Shown here piece by piece: positions 26,146-35,354 of a stretch of 64,000 nucleotides of DNA. Each line of letters starts with the position of its first letter. The first letter of the stretch is position 1. The stretch spans positions 1-64,000 of the forward strand of contig CACNDI010000012.1 of assembly GCA_902619165.1 (NCBI GenBank). The letters run 5' to 3'. Made by a program: the position numbers and the translations under genes. The notes below the pieces were generated by a model. It worked only from the letters and a program-made list of their open reading frames with translations. It made no database searches and had not been told where the DNA came from. Origin of the DNA: an uncultured Alphaproteobacteria bacterium (GTDB lineage Bacteria > Pseudomonadota > Alphaproteobacteria > Rhodobacterales > Rhodobacteraceae).

Positions 26146-27052
26146 GTGGTAGCACCTTTCTCCAATGCCTCGCAATTCCTATTCTAGTTGTAAACCAGAC
26201 ATCGCTAAATGACTGAACGTAATCAACAAACTTTTTTAGTGCCGGGAACCTTCCCGGTTTTCCAATTATACGGCAATGAAGTCCAATGTTCATAATCTTA
26301 GAACCTTCATGCCTTTCTTCGTATAGACAGTCAAAACTATCCTTAAGATAATTAAAAAAATGCTCGCCATTATGAAATCCTTGCGGGGTTAGAAATCTCA
26401 TGTCATTAGTATCAAGAGTGTAAGGTATAATTAAGTGCGGTTTCTTTGTCATTTTAGACCAAAATGGTAAGTCATCACTATAGTCATCTGAGTCATAAAG
26501 AAAGCCTCCTTCTTCACAAACCAAATCTCTTGTATTCTCTGAGGTACGACCTGTGTACCAACCCATAGGTCTTTCTCCACAAATTCTTTTTTGAATATCT
26601 ATTGCTTTTTGCATGTGCTCTTTTTCAATGGCTCTGGGCACATCTTTGTAATTTATCCATCTTAGTCCATGGGAACAAATCTCATGATTATCTTTTAAAA
26701 TTTGATCTACAATTCTTGGATTCTCTTCCAAAGCTTGTGCTACAGCAAAAATTGTTATCGGGATTTGTCTTTCTCTGAAGAGTTTTAAAATTCGCCAAAC
26801 ACCGGCTCTAGTACCATATTCATATAAACTTTCCATCGACATATGTCGTTGACCAAAAAATGGCTCGGCGCCTATGATCTCTGAAAGGAAAGTCTCGGAA
26901 TGCTTATCTCCATAGATGATTGAATTTTCACCACCTTCTTCTAAGTTCAAAACAAATTGAACCGCCAACTTTCTACCCCCTGGCCAGCTAAAGTGGGGAA
27001 TTTCGCCATGGTAACCTTCTAGATCTCTGAGTTTTGTTTCCATGCTGCTCAC
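26135..27052 (-). CDS. puuE: Allantoinase, polysaccharide-deacetylase type (PuuE)
   Basis: This is the cofactor-light allantoinase of the NodB-like family, which opens the allantoin ring to allantoate, rather than the amidohydrolase AllB. The 305 residues include FVLNLEEGGENSI near the start, the ICSHGLRW segment and MGWYTGRTSENTR, all standard for PuuE. Translation probably begins at the GTG that overlaps the TGA of puuD (GTGA), with a GAGAGAAG leader; an ATG nine bases further in is possible. It lies in the operon hiuH-puuD-puuE-alc-allA. Confidence 0.92.
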   Translation of the reverse strand: MSSMETKLRDLEGYHGEIPHFSWPGGRKLAVQFVLNLEEGGENSIIYGDKHSETFLSEIIGAEPFFGQRHMSMESLYEYGTRAGVWRILKLFRERQIPITIFAVAQALEENPRIVDQILKDNHEICSHGLRWINYKDVPRAIEKEHMQKAIDIQKRICGERPMGWYTGRTSENTRDLVCEEGGFLYDSDDYSDDLPFWSKMTKKPHLIIPYTLDTNDMRFLTPQGFHNGEHFFNYLKDSFDCLYEERHEGSKIMNIGLHCRIIGKPGRFPALKKFVDYVQSFSDVWFTTRIGIARHWRKVLPHEK

Positions 27053-28284
27053 TTCTCTTCTCTCAATATTTCCTCGATCTTATGAAAAAGGTTTGCGTAC
27101 AATAATCGCTCTTTGTCTTCTAAAAAAGTAATATTGCCTGGTGGCATCGCCCGTGACGCTGCAACCTGTTTATAAATAGTTTCATAGTTATTAATCAAGT
27201 GACTGAATTCGTTCAAATAAATCCCTTTAGGTGGTTTTTTCATTCCTTCCCAAGATGGCTCCATAACATGGCAAGTGGAACATTTATAAGCCGTCACCTC
27301 CATTATATTATCTTTGAATTCTTTTGAAAATGAGCCTTCGATTACGCTTAGCTTTTCTGGCGATAGTTGATCCAAACTAGGTTCGTCAACCTCAGACAAC
27401 ATTAGAGAACCCCATGATAGGATTACAATTGGAAAAGCAACCCAATACGGGCTTTTGTTACCAGCGTGTCTCTCATTAAAAAAATGTCTAACAAGACCTC
27501 CTATAATAATGGTCAATACAATTATTACCCAAGAATAGGAGGTAGCATAGGCGGTAGGATAATGATTGCCGATCATTATAAAGATTACAGGAAGGGTCAA
27601 ATAGTTGTTGTGAAGAGATCTTTGTTTCGCACGGATACCAAATTCAGGGCTGGGTGTCTTCTTGGCGATTAATTGTGCTACAACTTTTTTCTGACCTGGA
27701 ATAATTACCATCAGAACATTTGCTACCATTATCGTACCAAGAGTTACTCCCATCTGCATAAAAGCCCCTCTCGAACTTAGTAATGAATAGGATGCCCAAG
27801 ACAAAAATGCAAAAAATATTAATAGTACGATTGACAATACTAAATTAGATTTGCCAACCAGCAATCTGCATATTAGATCGTATATCACCCATCCAAATAT
27901 AACACCGGCTATTGATATTAAAACAGCAGCAGTTTTGGATAATTCAATTTTTTCATAATCTATTAGATATAGTTCAGCACCAAGATAGTAGACGAGTATG
28001 AATAGCGCTGCACCAGTAATCCATGTAGCATAAGCCTCCCACTTGAACCAAGTTAAGTGATCGGGTAGATGATTTGGAGCCACGAGATATTTTACCAAAT
28101 TATAAAAACCACCACCGTGAACTTGCCAAGCCTCTCCATGTGCCTTTTTAGGCAATGAGGGTGATTTTCTTAAACTTAGGTCGAGCGCAATAAAATAAAA
28201 GCTAGATCCTATCCATGCAATTCCAGCAATTACATGGAACCATCGAACCATAAATTCTATCCACTCAAGATAATCAAAATCCAT
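27049..28284 (-). CDS. puuD: Membrane urate oxidase with cytochrome c domain (PuuD)
   Basis: PuuD oxidises urate to 5-hydroxyisourate and feeds the electrons to the respiratory chain instead of making peroxide. The 411-residue protein has about eight membrane helices, starting with the conserved FMVRWFHVIAGIAWIGSSFYF and VHGGGFYNLVKYLVAP. A periplasmic C-terminal cytochrome c follows, with CSTCH at 335-339 (heme) and Met380 in AMPPGN as the likely sixth ligand. It starts two bases after hiuH; the GAGG of its ribosome site lies in the hiuH end. Confidence 0.93.
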   Translation of the reverse strand: MDFDYLEWIEFMVRWFHVIAGIAWIGSSFYFIALDLSLRKSPSLPKKAHGEAWQVHGGGFYNLVKYLVAPNHLPDHLTWFKWEAYATWITGAALFILVYYLGAELYLIDYEKIELSKTAAVLISIAGVIFGWVIYDLICRLLVGKSNLVLSIVLLIFFAFLSWASYSLLSSRGAFMQMGVTLGTIMVANVLMVIIPGQKKVVAQLIAKKTPSPEFGIRAKQRSLHNNYLTLPVIFIMIGNHYPTAYATSYSWVIIVLTIIIGGLVRHFFNERHAGNKSPYWVAFPIVILSWGSLMLSEVDEPSLDQLSPEKLSVIEGSFSKEFKDNIMEVTAYKCSTCHVMEPSWEGMKKPPKGIYLNEFSHLINNYETIYKQVAASRAMPPGNITFLEDKERLLYANLFHKIEEILREEK

Positions 28285-28286
28285 GC

Positions 28287-28640
28287 TTAACTGCCTCGAT
28301 AGGTACTGTAGCCGAACTTAGATAGTAACAGAGGAACATGATAGTGTTGCTCTAAGTTATTTATTTGAAAGCAGATAGAAATATTATCAAAAAATAAATC
28401 CGTTTCTTTCATTTTATGTTTTGCCACCAAATATTTTCCAGCATGAAATACCATTTCATACCATCCCTCTCGAATATTAGACTGATCAAATATTGGCTTA
28501 TTTAATCTTCCATCAGAATTGGTTACAAAATTAGCAATCAATTCTTTCCTGTCTGACTGCGTAGTATAAAAACTAATTTCAAGTGCATCTGCAGGTTTCC
28601 CTAGCGTCAAATCTAAAACATGTGTGGTAAGACCTGTCAT
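28287..28640 (-). CDS. hiuH: 5-Hydroxyisourate hydrolase (transthyretin-like)
   Basis: HiuH hydrolyses the product of PuuD to OHCU. The 117 residues have the N-terminal TTHVLDLTLGKPA with the catalytic His, the Arg-containing central strands, HYHVPLLLSKFGYSTYRGS and the terminal YRGS that closes the active site. There is no signal peptide, so it acts in the cytosol. It is the first gene of the leftward operon and is divergent from uraD. Confidence 0.95.
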   Translation of the reverse strand: MTGLTTHVLDLTLGKPADALEISFYTTQSDRKELIANFVTNSDGRLNKPIFDQSNIREGWYEMVFHAGKYLVAKHKMKETDLFFDNISICFQINNLEQHYHVPLLLSKFGYSTYRGS

Positions 28641-28662
28641 TTATTAAAAGCTTTTTTTTTTT

Positions 28663-28686
28663 CGTTATTACATGGTAACTATAACG
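28663..28686. promoter_or_regulatory. Inverted repeat in the hiuH-uraD divergent promoter
   Basis: CGTTAT and ATAACG are separated by 12 bases, with further inner symmetry (GTTA...TAAC). It is the only perfect dyad I see between the two start codons and could be the operator of a purine-responsive regulator. No regulator gene is nearby and I did not find the same motif before xdhA. Confidence 0.35.
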
Positions 28687-28717
28687 AGACAAAAAACAAC
28701 CAAAGAAAAGGCAAACT

Positions 28718-29200
28718 TTGGAGCAAGAAAAATTCATTAGGTATTATGGCAGCTTGTATGAAAATTCACCTCATATAGCGCTTGCAATATACGAGCACCA
28801 GCGTTTGGATACGTTGTCACCCTTGGAAATATTGAGCTTAATGAAGGACTACGTAAACAAGATGGATTATCAATCCAAAATGAAACTAATTTTAGAACAT
28901 CCAGAATTAGGTATTAAGAAGGGACAACAGAACAACCTAACAGCCCATTCAAAGAAAGAACAAAACCGAGCTGGTCTAGATAATCTTTCTGGAAGTGAAT
29001 ATAATCTATTGAGCATGTTAAACAAAGACTACATGAATAAATTCAAATTTCCTTTTATTATCGCTGTATCAGGCTTAAAAAAAGGAGAAGTATTTAAAAA
29101 TATTGAGGTGAGGCTACAAAATACTGTTGAAACAGAGTTTGATACAGCTATAGAGGAAATACACAAAATCGCAGAAATAAGGCTGAAAAATCAGCAGTAA
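28718..29200 (+). CDS. uraD: OHCU decarboxylase
   Basis: UraD decarboxylates OHCU to S-allantoin. The 160-residue all-helical protein has RYYGSLYENSPHIA at the start, HPELG near residue 66 and LSGSEYNLLSMLNKDYMNKFKFPFIIAVSG, the substrate-binding block of the family. Start choice is forced: an in-frame stop lies 12 codons upstream and TTG at 28718, with AAGG six bases before it, is the only usable initiator. It is the lone rightward gene among the leftward ones. Confidence 0.92.
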   Translation: MEQEKFIRYYGSLYENSPHIALAIYEHQRLDTLSPLEILSLMKDYVNKMDYQSKMKLILEHPELGIKKGQQNNLTAHSKKEQNRAGLDNLSGSEYNLLSMLNKDYMNKFKFPFIIAVSGLKKGEVFKNIEVRLQNTVETEFDTAIEEIHKIAEIRLKNQQ

Positions 29201-29202
29201 GG

Positions 29203-30489
29203 TTATTTAATTTTTTTACCAGCAATAAATACCGAGTCTATCGCTCGATCATCTCCTAAGGTCTGAAGGATGAATAGTTCTTCTTCAATCGTTTTACATT
29301 TTTCCATTCTATGTCTCATTAAAGGAGAACTTTTACTATTTAAAACTATCAAGTCAGCATAGTTTCCGGTCTCGATTGTTCCGATTTGATCCTGAAGTCC
29401 TAGACACTCTGCATTACCCATAGTTGACCAAAAGTATGAAGCTAGGGGATTAAGGCTATAGTTTCCTAATTGCTGAATTTTGTACGCTTCGTCCAGCGTT
29501 CTTAACATTGAGAAAGATGTACCGCCTCCTACATCTGTTGCTATTGCGGTTCTTACTCCTTTCTCTTCTAACTCTTTAAATTTAAATAGCCCACTTCCAA
29601 GAAATAGGTTTGATGTTGGACAATGGACAGCAATAGACTTTGTTTCTTTCATTCTCTCAATCTCGTTCATTTCCAAGTGTATAGAATGAGCTAATAATGT
29701 TTTGTTTGAGAGTAAATTAAATTTGTCATAGATAGATAAGTAATCTTTTTGATCTGGAAATAGTTCCAGTGTTGTTTTAATTTCGTCTATATTTTCAGAT
29801 AAATGCGTTTGCACATAACATGATTGATTTTCAGCACATAAGGTTTGAGAAACTTCCATCAACTCAGGAGTGGAGGTTATTGCAAATCTAGGTGTTATTG
29901 CATATTTGCAACGGCTGACATTATGCCACTTATTAATTATCTCTTTGCTACTTAAATAGCTTTTATCTGCTTTCTCTAGAACTGTATCTGGCGCATTTCT
30001 ATCCATCAACACGTTACCAGCAATAACACACATGTTTCTTCTATGTGCTTCCTGAAATAGATATTCTACTGAATTAGGGTGCACTGATCCAAATGAAACG
30101 GAAGTTGTAATACCATTATGATTTAATAAATCTAAAAATATTTTTGACTCTCTTTTACAATGCTTATCATCAACAAATAAGCTTTCGTTTGGGAAAGTAT
30201 ATTTATTCAGCCATTCAAGTAATTTTGTTCCATATGAAGCGATTACCTGTGTTTGGGGGAAATGATTGTGTAGATCTATGAACCCAGGAAAGATTATTTT
30301 AGATCCAAAATCTATTGTTTCAGTATTCTCGTATTTCTTACTAAGTTTGGAATAATCGTCAACTTCAATGATAATTCCCTTATCATCAAATGTTACTCCT
30401 CCATTTTCTAGATAGATGTAGCTACCGGTATCATTAATATCTTCTGGTTTCCTTAAAAACGAAAAAATTCTTCCTTTAAATATTTTCAT
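29203..30489 (-). CDS. guaD: Guanine deaminase
   Basis: GuaD converts guanine to xanthine for XdhAB. The 428-residue amidohydrolase has the zinc motif FIDLHNHFPQTQ, then PRFAITSTPELM, the QTHLSEN motif, LAHSIHL, and VHCPTSNLFLGSG with the later Asp in IATDVGGGTSFSMLRTLDEA. These are landmark segments of bacterial guanine deaminases. It lies downstream of the BMP transporter operon past a terminator, so it may have its own promoter or depend on read-through. Confidence 0.93.
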   Translation of the reverse strand: MKIFKGRIFSFLRKPEDINDTGSYIYLENGGVTFDDKGIIIEVDDYSKLSKKYENTETIDFGSKIIFPGFIDLHNHFPQTQVIASYGTKLLEWLNKYTFPNESLFVDDKHCKRESKIFLDLLNHNGITTSVSFGSVHPNSVEYLFQEAHRRNMCVIAGNVLMDRNAPDTVLEKADKSYLSSKEIINKWHNVSRCKYAITPRFAITSTPELMEVSQTLCAENQSCYVQTHLSENIDEIKTTLELFPDQKDYLSIYDKFNLLSNKTLLAHSIHLEMNEIERMKETKSIAVHCPTSNLFLGSGLFKFKELEEKGVRTAIATDVGGGTSFSMLRTLDEAYKIQQLGNYSLNPLASYFWSTMGNAECLGLQDQIGTIETGNYADLIVLNSKSSPLMRHRMEKCKTIEEELFILQTLGDDRAIDSVFIAGKKIK

Positions 30490-30505
30490 TTTTTACCAAA
30501 TCTCC

Positions 30506-30534
30506 AAAAAAAAGGCCCTTGGTAGGGCCTTTTT
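30506..30534 (-). terminator. Rho-independent terminator of the BMP transporter operon
   Basis: On the minus strand a GGCCCT/AGGGCC stem with a four-base loop is followed by a run of eight T. It lies between the end of the substrate-binding-protein gene (30552) and the start of guaD (30489). The plus strand also ends in T, so it may work both ways. Confidence 0.9.
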
Positions 30535-30551
30535 CCACTGTCAAATTTACC

Positions 30552-31634
30552 TTATTGCGGGATATCACCCTCAATACCTTCAACATAGAAGTTCATGCCT
30601 AGTAAAGTACCCATGTCAGCTGTTTCGCCAGCTTTTAGCCATGGCGAACCATCTTGCTTATTGATTGGACCTGTAAAGGAATGAAGTGTTCCCGAAGCAA
30701 TACCATCTCTGATTTCCATTGCCTCTTTCTTTACACTGTCTGGAATCTTATCGGAAAGAGGTCCAATAATGACCATGCCCGCTCCAATTCCATCGAAAGT
30801 TTGCTCAGCACCCTTCCAAGTTCCGTCCATACCCTGTTTAACCTTTTTTACATAATATGGAGCCCATCCATTGATAATAGCCGTCAAATGAGCATTAGGG
30901 CCAAAGGCACTCATATCGGATGCCTGACCAAAGGCATACACACCCGCTTCTTCAGCGACGGTCATTATAGCAGAACTATCAACGTGCTGTAATATGACGT
31001 CTGCACCCTGGGAAATTAAGGTTTTTGCGGCATCAGCCTCTTTAGCAGGGTCATACCATGTGAAAATCCAGATAACTTTGAATTCCACATTTGGATTAGC
31101 TTTCTTTGCGGCAAGATAAGCAGAATTTATCCCTCTAACAACCTCAGGAATGGGATATGATGCGACATATCCAATTGTATTGGATTGGGTCATCTTTCCT
31201 GCAATATGGCCTGCCACTGTTCTGCCTTCATAGAACCTCGCACTATAAGTTGAGACATTATCGGCAGTCATATATCCAGTGGCATGTTCAAATTTTACTT
31301 TTGGGAACTTCTTTGCAACATTTAGCACGGGTTCCATGTAACCAAAAGACGTAGCAAAAATCATATCTGCCCCAGAGAGAGCCATTTGGGTCATTACGCG
31401 TTCAGCGTCAGCACTTTCTGGAACATTTTCTTGGAAGACTGTTTCTACTTTATCTCCGAAAGCCTCATCCACAGCTTTTCTCCCAACGTCATGTTGATAA
31501 TTCCAACCGTGGTCCCCTGGAGGACCAATATATATAAAGCCTACTTTATAATCCGCCGCAATAGCGATACTTGAAGTAATCACCATTGATATGAATAAAA
31601 AAGAAGCTGAAAAATATTTCATAAATTGTCTCAT
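30552..31634 (-). CDS. BMP-family substrate-binding lipoprotein-type protein of ABC importer
   Basis: This 360-residue periplasmic binding protein begins with a signal peptide (ending SSIAIAADYKVGFIY). It belongs to the BMP/Med family that binds purine nucleosides, with the characteristic GPPGDHGWNYQHD opening and GADVILQHVDSSA later. There is no lipobox cysteine. A GGAG lies before the ATG. It is the last gene of the ABC operon, just ahead of the terminator. Setting amid purine catabolism genes suggests nucleobases or nucleosides as ligands, which is inference. Confidence 0.88.
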   Translation of the reverse strand: MRQFMKYFSASFLFISMVITSSIAIAADYKVGFIYIGPPGDHGWNYQHDVGRKAVDEAFGDKVETVFQENVPESADAERVMTQMALSGADMIFATSFGYMEPVLNVAKKFPKVKFEHATGYMTADNVSTYSARFYEGRTVAGHIAGKMTQSNTIGYVASYPIPEVVRGINSAYLAAKKANPNVEFKVIWIFTWYDPAKEADAAKTLISQGADVILQHVDSSAIMTVAEEAGVYAFGQASDMSAFGPNAHLTAIINGWAPYYVKKVKQGMDGTWKGAEQTFDGIGAGMVIIGPLSDKIPDSVKKEAMEIRDGIASGTLHSFTGPINKQDGSPWLKAGETADMGTLLGMNFYVEGIEGDIPQ

Positions 31635-31658
31635 ATTCTCTCCATTTTTAAATAAGTG

Positions 31659-32591
31659 TTATGTTATCTTCACAAACGATCTACCTAAACATCCCGGAGC
31701 TCCCCTATTCCCGCGGAATCGACTCATTGATATTACCACTAAAGCTAATATCGTTGCAAGATATGGAGCCATAGATAATAACGCAATGTTTATATTTACC
31801 CCAATTGCTTGCAAGTTTAGCTGAAGAATTGTTATACCGCCGAAAATATAGGATCCTATAAGTAACCGAAAGGGTCTCCATCCCGAAAATACAACGAGAG
31901 CAAGGGCAATCCAGCCTGCCCCGGCCGTCATTCCCTCTGTCCATTGTGGAACTCTCACGAGTGATAGATATCCTCCTCCAACTCCGGCCATCGCTCCACC
32001 AAAAGTAATAGCCAAAAACCGGATAGTTACTACTCTGTAACCTAATGAATGTGCTACATCATGATCTTCCCCTACTGATCTGAGGATGAGTCCTGCTCTC
32101 ATACGATTAAGAAAATACCAAATGACTAGCACAGATATTAGCGATAGATAAACTATCAAATCATGTTGGAAAAACATTGTTCCGAGTACTGGGATTTCAC
32201 TTATAAAAGGAATTGAAAGGGTTGAAATTTGTGGTGATTTTATACCAGTGTAAGGGTGACCCATTAGAGCTGCTATTCCCAGCCCAAAAATAGTTAAGGC
32301 TAGGCCCGACGCCACCTGATTAGCCTGCATTATCAAAATAATAAATGCAAATAGTAGAGAAAGAAGTGCTCCCGCCATTGCTGCCGCCATCATCCCGATA
32401 TAGGCAGACCCAGTTTCTACTCCAACTATAAAACCGGTAACCGCACCTATTATCATCATGCCTTCAACACCAAGGTTCAAGACACCTGATTTTTCAACAA
32501 CCAACTCCCCAAGAGCCGCTAGAACAAGCGGTGTTGAGGCCACGATTAGGCTAGCAACCAAGACAGCGAAATTAATTTCCGAAAGAATCAT
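31659..32591 (-). CDS. ABC importer permease (YufQ/NupC-like)
   Basis: The 310-residue inner-membrane protein has about nine hydrophobic helices and the BPD_transp_2 signature around LGVEGMMIIGAVTGFIV, with the glycine-rich coupling region GRAxxGVGGGYLSLVRVPQWTEGMTAGAGWIALALVVF. This pair of permeases with a double ATPase and BMP protein is the nucleoside-importer layout. Its ATG follows directly on the stop of the upstream permease gene. Confidence 0.88.
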   Translation of the reverse strand: MILSEINFAVLVASLIVASTPLVLAALGELVVEKSGVLNLGVEGMMIIGAVTGFIVGVETGSAYIGMMAAAMAGALLSLLFAFIILIMQANQVASGLALTIFGLGIAALMGHPYTGIKSPQISTLSIPFISEIPVLGTMFFQHDLIVYLSLISVLVIWYFLNRMRAGLILRSVGEDHDVAHSLGYRVVTIRFLAITFGGAMAGVGGGYLSLVRVPQWTEGMTAGAGWIALALVVFSGWRPFRLLIGSYIFGGITILQLNLQAIGVNINIALLSMAPYLATILALVVISMSRFRGNRGAPGCLGRSFVKIT

Positions 32592-33671
32592 TTATTTATT
32601 TCCTTTGAGTTTTATTTTGTAATGAACAAAGAGATCAAATGAGAGCAAGAAAAATAAAAGCATTCCCTGGAAAACCTGGATTGCGGCAGCTGGTAAATTA
32701 AGCATGAATTGCGTAAGCTCTCCCCCAACATAAGTTAGTGCCATGACTATACCAGCGAAAAAAATGCCAATAGGGTTTAGCCTGCCAAGAAATGCTACTA
32801 TTATAGCCGTAAATCCGTAGCCGACATTAAAGTCAATGTTGATCTGTCCCGCAGGTCCAGCTACTTCCATTATTCCAGCCAAACCAGCTAAACTTCCAGA
32901 CAAAGTTAAACAAAGAAAGATGAGCTTGTTAGGGTTATCGCCAGAAAAACCTGACGCTTTTGGGGAATTTCCAAGTAGCTTTATTTTGAACCCCAGGCTG
33001 TGCCGAAATAATAGCACGTAGAAAAAAATGACCATCAATAAAGAAAGTAGCACTCCTAGATGTATTCCAGTTCCCGCAATAATCTCAGCGTTTGAGGCTG
33101 ATGTGTATTGGTTCAAATTACGAGAACCAGGAAAACCAGCACCATCCGGATTTCTTAAAAATCCCAATGAAGCAAGAGCTAGAATTTGCTCCGCTACATA
33201 TACTAGCATTAGAGAAACTAGTATCTCGTTAACTTGAAACTTGACTTTCAAAAAAGCTGGAATCATTGACCATAAACATCCTCCTATGACACCGATTAGT
33301 ATCATTGCAGGAAAAATAACAATACTTTCCAACGGATAAAGAGAAAGTGCAAATGATGCACCAAATATGGCTCCCATAATGTACTGACCCTCTGCTCCTA
33401 TATTCCAGACATTTGCTTTGAAGCCAACGGAGAGGCCGAGCGCGATCAAAATCAAAGGAGCCCCTTTTATAAAAATTTGTGGAATAGAGTATGTTGAAAA
33501 TGTTTCGCTCATTAAAGGATCCCAAAATATCATTTTTATAGCGGCAAAGGGATCTACTCCTAGAAAATAAAATAGTATTCCTCCAACTATCATCGTGAGC
33601 CCAACGGAAAATAATGGGCCTAGCAAAGAAAGAACCGGAGAAACATTTTCTCTCGGAATTAGCTTAAACAT
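32592..33671 (-). CDS. ABC importer permease (YufP/NupB-like)
   Basis: This is the second permease, of 359 residues, with about nine helices and the conserved segment NVWNIGAEGQYIMGAIFGAS, followed late by NVGYGFTAIIVAFLGRLNPIG, the family's coupling and pore regions. A GAGG stands eight bases before the ATG. It starts 11 nt after the ATPase gene and abuts the next permease, so all are co-transcribed. Confidence 0.88.
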   Translation of the reverse strand: MFKLIPRENVSPVLSLLGPLFSVGLTMIVGGILFYFLGVDPFAAIKMIFWDPLMSETFSTYSIPQIFIKGAPLILIALGLSVGFKANVWNIGAEGQYIMGAIFGASFALSLYPLESIVIFPAMILIGVIGGCLWSMIPAFLKVKFQVNEILVSLMLVYVAEQILALASLGFLRNPDGAGFPGSRNLNQYTSASNAEIIAGTGIHLGVLLSLLMVIFFYVLLFRHSLGFKIKLLGNSPKASGFSGDNPNKLIFLCLTLSGSLAGLAGIMEVAGPAGQINIDFNVGYGFTAIIVAFLGRLNPIGIFFAGIVMALTYVGGELTQFMLNLPAAAIQVFQGMLLFFLLSFDLFVHYKIKLKGNK

Positions 33672-33682
33672 AAAGCATACCT

Positions 33683-35197
33683 CTAATCACTTATACCACC
33701 CATTATTGCACCGATTTCGTCTGTTTTTATATCCATAGTGTTAGTCGGTATTGAAAGATTCCCATTTGTCAAAAAAGCAACCTTATTTGATATTTCAAGG
33801 ATCTCATCCAAGTCTTGGCTTATTAAAATAATAGCAGCACCTGTATTTGCTATATCAACAATTGCCTGTCTTATATTTGCCGCTGAGAGAGCATCTACAC
33901 CCCATGTAGGTTGGTTTACTATGAATAACGAAGGTTTTTGCCCAATCTCTCTTCCAACAACAAACTTCTGGAGATTACCACCAGACAGTGATGAAGCAAG
34001 TGCACTTACACCAGTAGTCTTTACGTTAAATTTCTCAACTATTTCATTCGTATATTCATTTAATTCACTAAAATCGATAAAACCCATTTTCATTTGAAAG
34101 CGTTTGTTAGGGTCTGTTATAAGGCTATTCTCCAATAAATTAAGATTTCCAACGGCTGCATGTCCAAGTCTTTCTTCAGGAGCAAAAGCCAACCCAATTT
34201 CTCGCCTTTCTCGAGGATTGAGCATTTCAATATCATTATCCATATATTTGATAGAAACATTCCGATCTTTTTTCTCTCCCGTGAGAACTTGCATTAGCTC
34301 TTCTTGTCCATTACCCGCAACTCCCCCAATGCCTAGAATTTCGGACTGAAAAACCGCAAGATCAATATTTTTTAATGTCACTCCAAACTGTGTATCAGGT
34401 TTAACTTCGTTTATTTTTACAGAAAGAACTTTGTTACTTTTATTTGCTGCCACTGGTCGTTTAGGTTCGAATAATGATTGGCCAACCATTATCTCTCCGA
34501 GCTCTCTTGGTGTCATTTTTTTTGGATCATACTCGCCAACTATTGCGCCTTTTCTGAGAACAGATGCCGTGTCACATAAATCGGCAATTTCCTTTAACTT
34601 GTGTGATATGTAAAGAATAGAAGTTCCTTCGCTAGCCAATTTTTTCAAAGTCTTAAATAAGCTCTCACATTCAAATGGTGTGAGAACCGATGTTGGTTCA
34701 TCCATAATTAAAAGCTTGGGCTTTTGTATCAAGGCACGGATAATTTCAACTCTTTGCCGTTCTCCAGCTGATAAATCTCCTATAAAAGAAGATAAATTTA
34801 CTTCTAAGCCATAACTTTCAGATAACATTATTACACTCGCATGGAGTTCCTTTTCACCAAGCTCCTTATCTAATCCCACTAAGATATTTTCAAATGCCGT
34901 CAGGGGTTCAAATAAAGAAAAGTGTTGGAATACCATACCGACGCCTAAGGCTCTTGCATCCTTGGGACTCTTTGGGGAATATTCCTCATTTAAAAACGTC
35001 ATACTACCGCTGTCTGGCTGGAGCAACCCATAGATGATTTTTACAAGCGTAGATTTTCCAGCTCCGTTTTCGCCTAATAATGCATGGATTTGGGAAGATC
35101 TTACATTTATAGAAATGTCGTTATTTGCCCTAACGTTTCCAAATTCCTTATTTATTGCTCTGCACTGGAATAAAGTATTTTCAATTTTATTATTCAA
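33683..35197 (-). CDS. ABC importer ATPase with two nucleotide-binding domains
   Basis: This 504-residue protein has two ABC modules. The first shows the Walker A LLGENGAGKSTLVK, the signature LSAGERQRVEI and Walker B LLIMDEPTSVLTP. The second has a degenerate Walker A (GGVAGNGQEELMQ), the signature LSGGNLQKFVVGREI and a Walker B where Asp and Glu are replaced (LFIVNQPTWGVD). This is the usual pattern of sugar/nucleoside-type importers, where only one site hydrolyses ATP. It probably starts at TTG 35197, as no ATG fits. Confidence 0.9.
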   Translation of the reverse strand: MNNKIENTLFQCRAINKEFGNVRANNDISINVRSSQIHALLGENGAGKSTLVKIIYGLLQPDSGSMTFLNEEYSPKSPKDARALGVGMVFQHFSLFEPLTAFENILVGLDKELGEKELHASVIMLSESYGLEVNLSSFIGDLSAGERQRVEIIRALIQKPKLLIMDEPTSVLTPFECESLFKTLKKLASEGTSILYISHKLKEIADLCDTASVLRKGAIVGEYDPKKMTPRELGEIMVGQSLFEPKRPVAANKSNKVLSVKINEVKPDTQFGVTLKNIDLAVFQSEILGIGGVAGNGQEELMQVLTGEKKDRNVSIKYMDNDIEMLNPRERREIGLAFAPEERLGHAAVGNLNLLENSLITDPNKRFQMKMGFIDFSELNEYTNEIVEKFNVKTTGVSALASSLSGGNLQKFVVGREIGQKPSLFIVNQPTWGVDALSAANIRQAIVDIANTGAAIILISQDLDEILEISNKVAFLTNGNLSIPTNTMDIKTDEIGAIMGGISD

Positions 35198-35354
35198 CTT
35201 GCGTGTCTTTCAATTAGTTGGATTTAAGTAGTGTAGGAACTTTGTCACAGTTTAACCACTGAAAAACTACCGAAGCGTTAATATATTGCCATGGATACTT
35301 TAATAGCATATCTTGTGTCTAATACTCTATCAACAACAATATAAGGAGAAATTG

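Noticed and set aside
35198-35354. Purine riboswitch upstream of the NCS2 permease
   Set aside because: No purine-aptamer core sequence or three-way junction could be found by eye; a covariance search would settle it.
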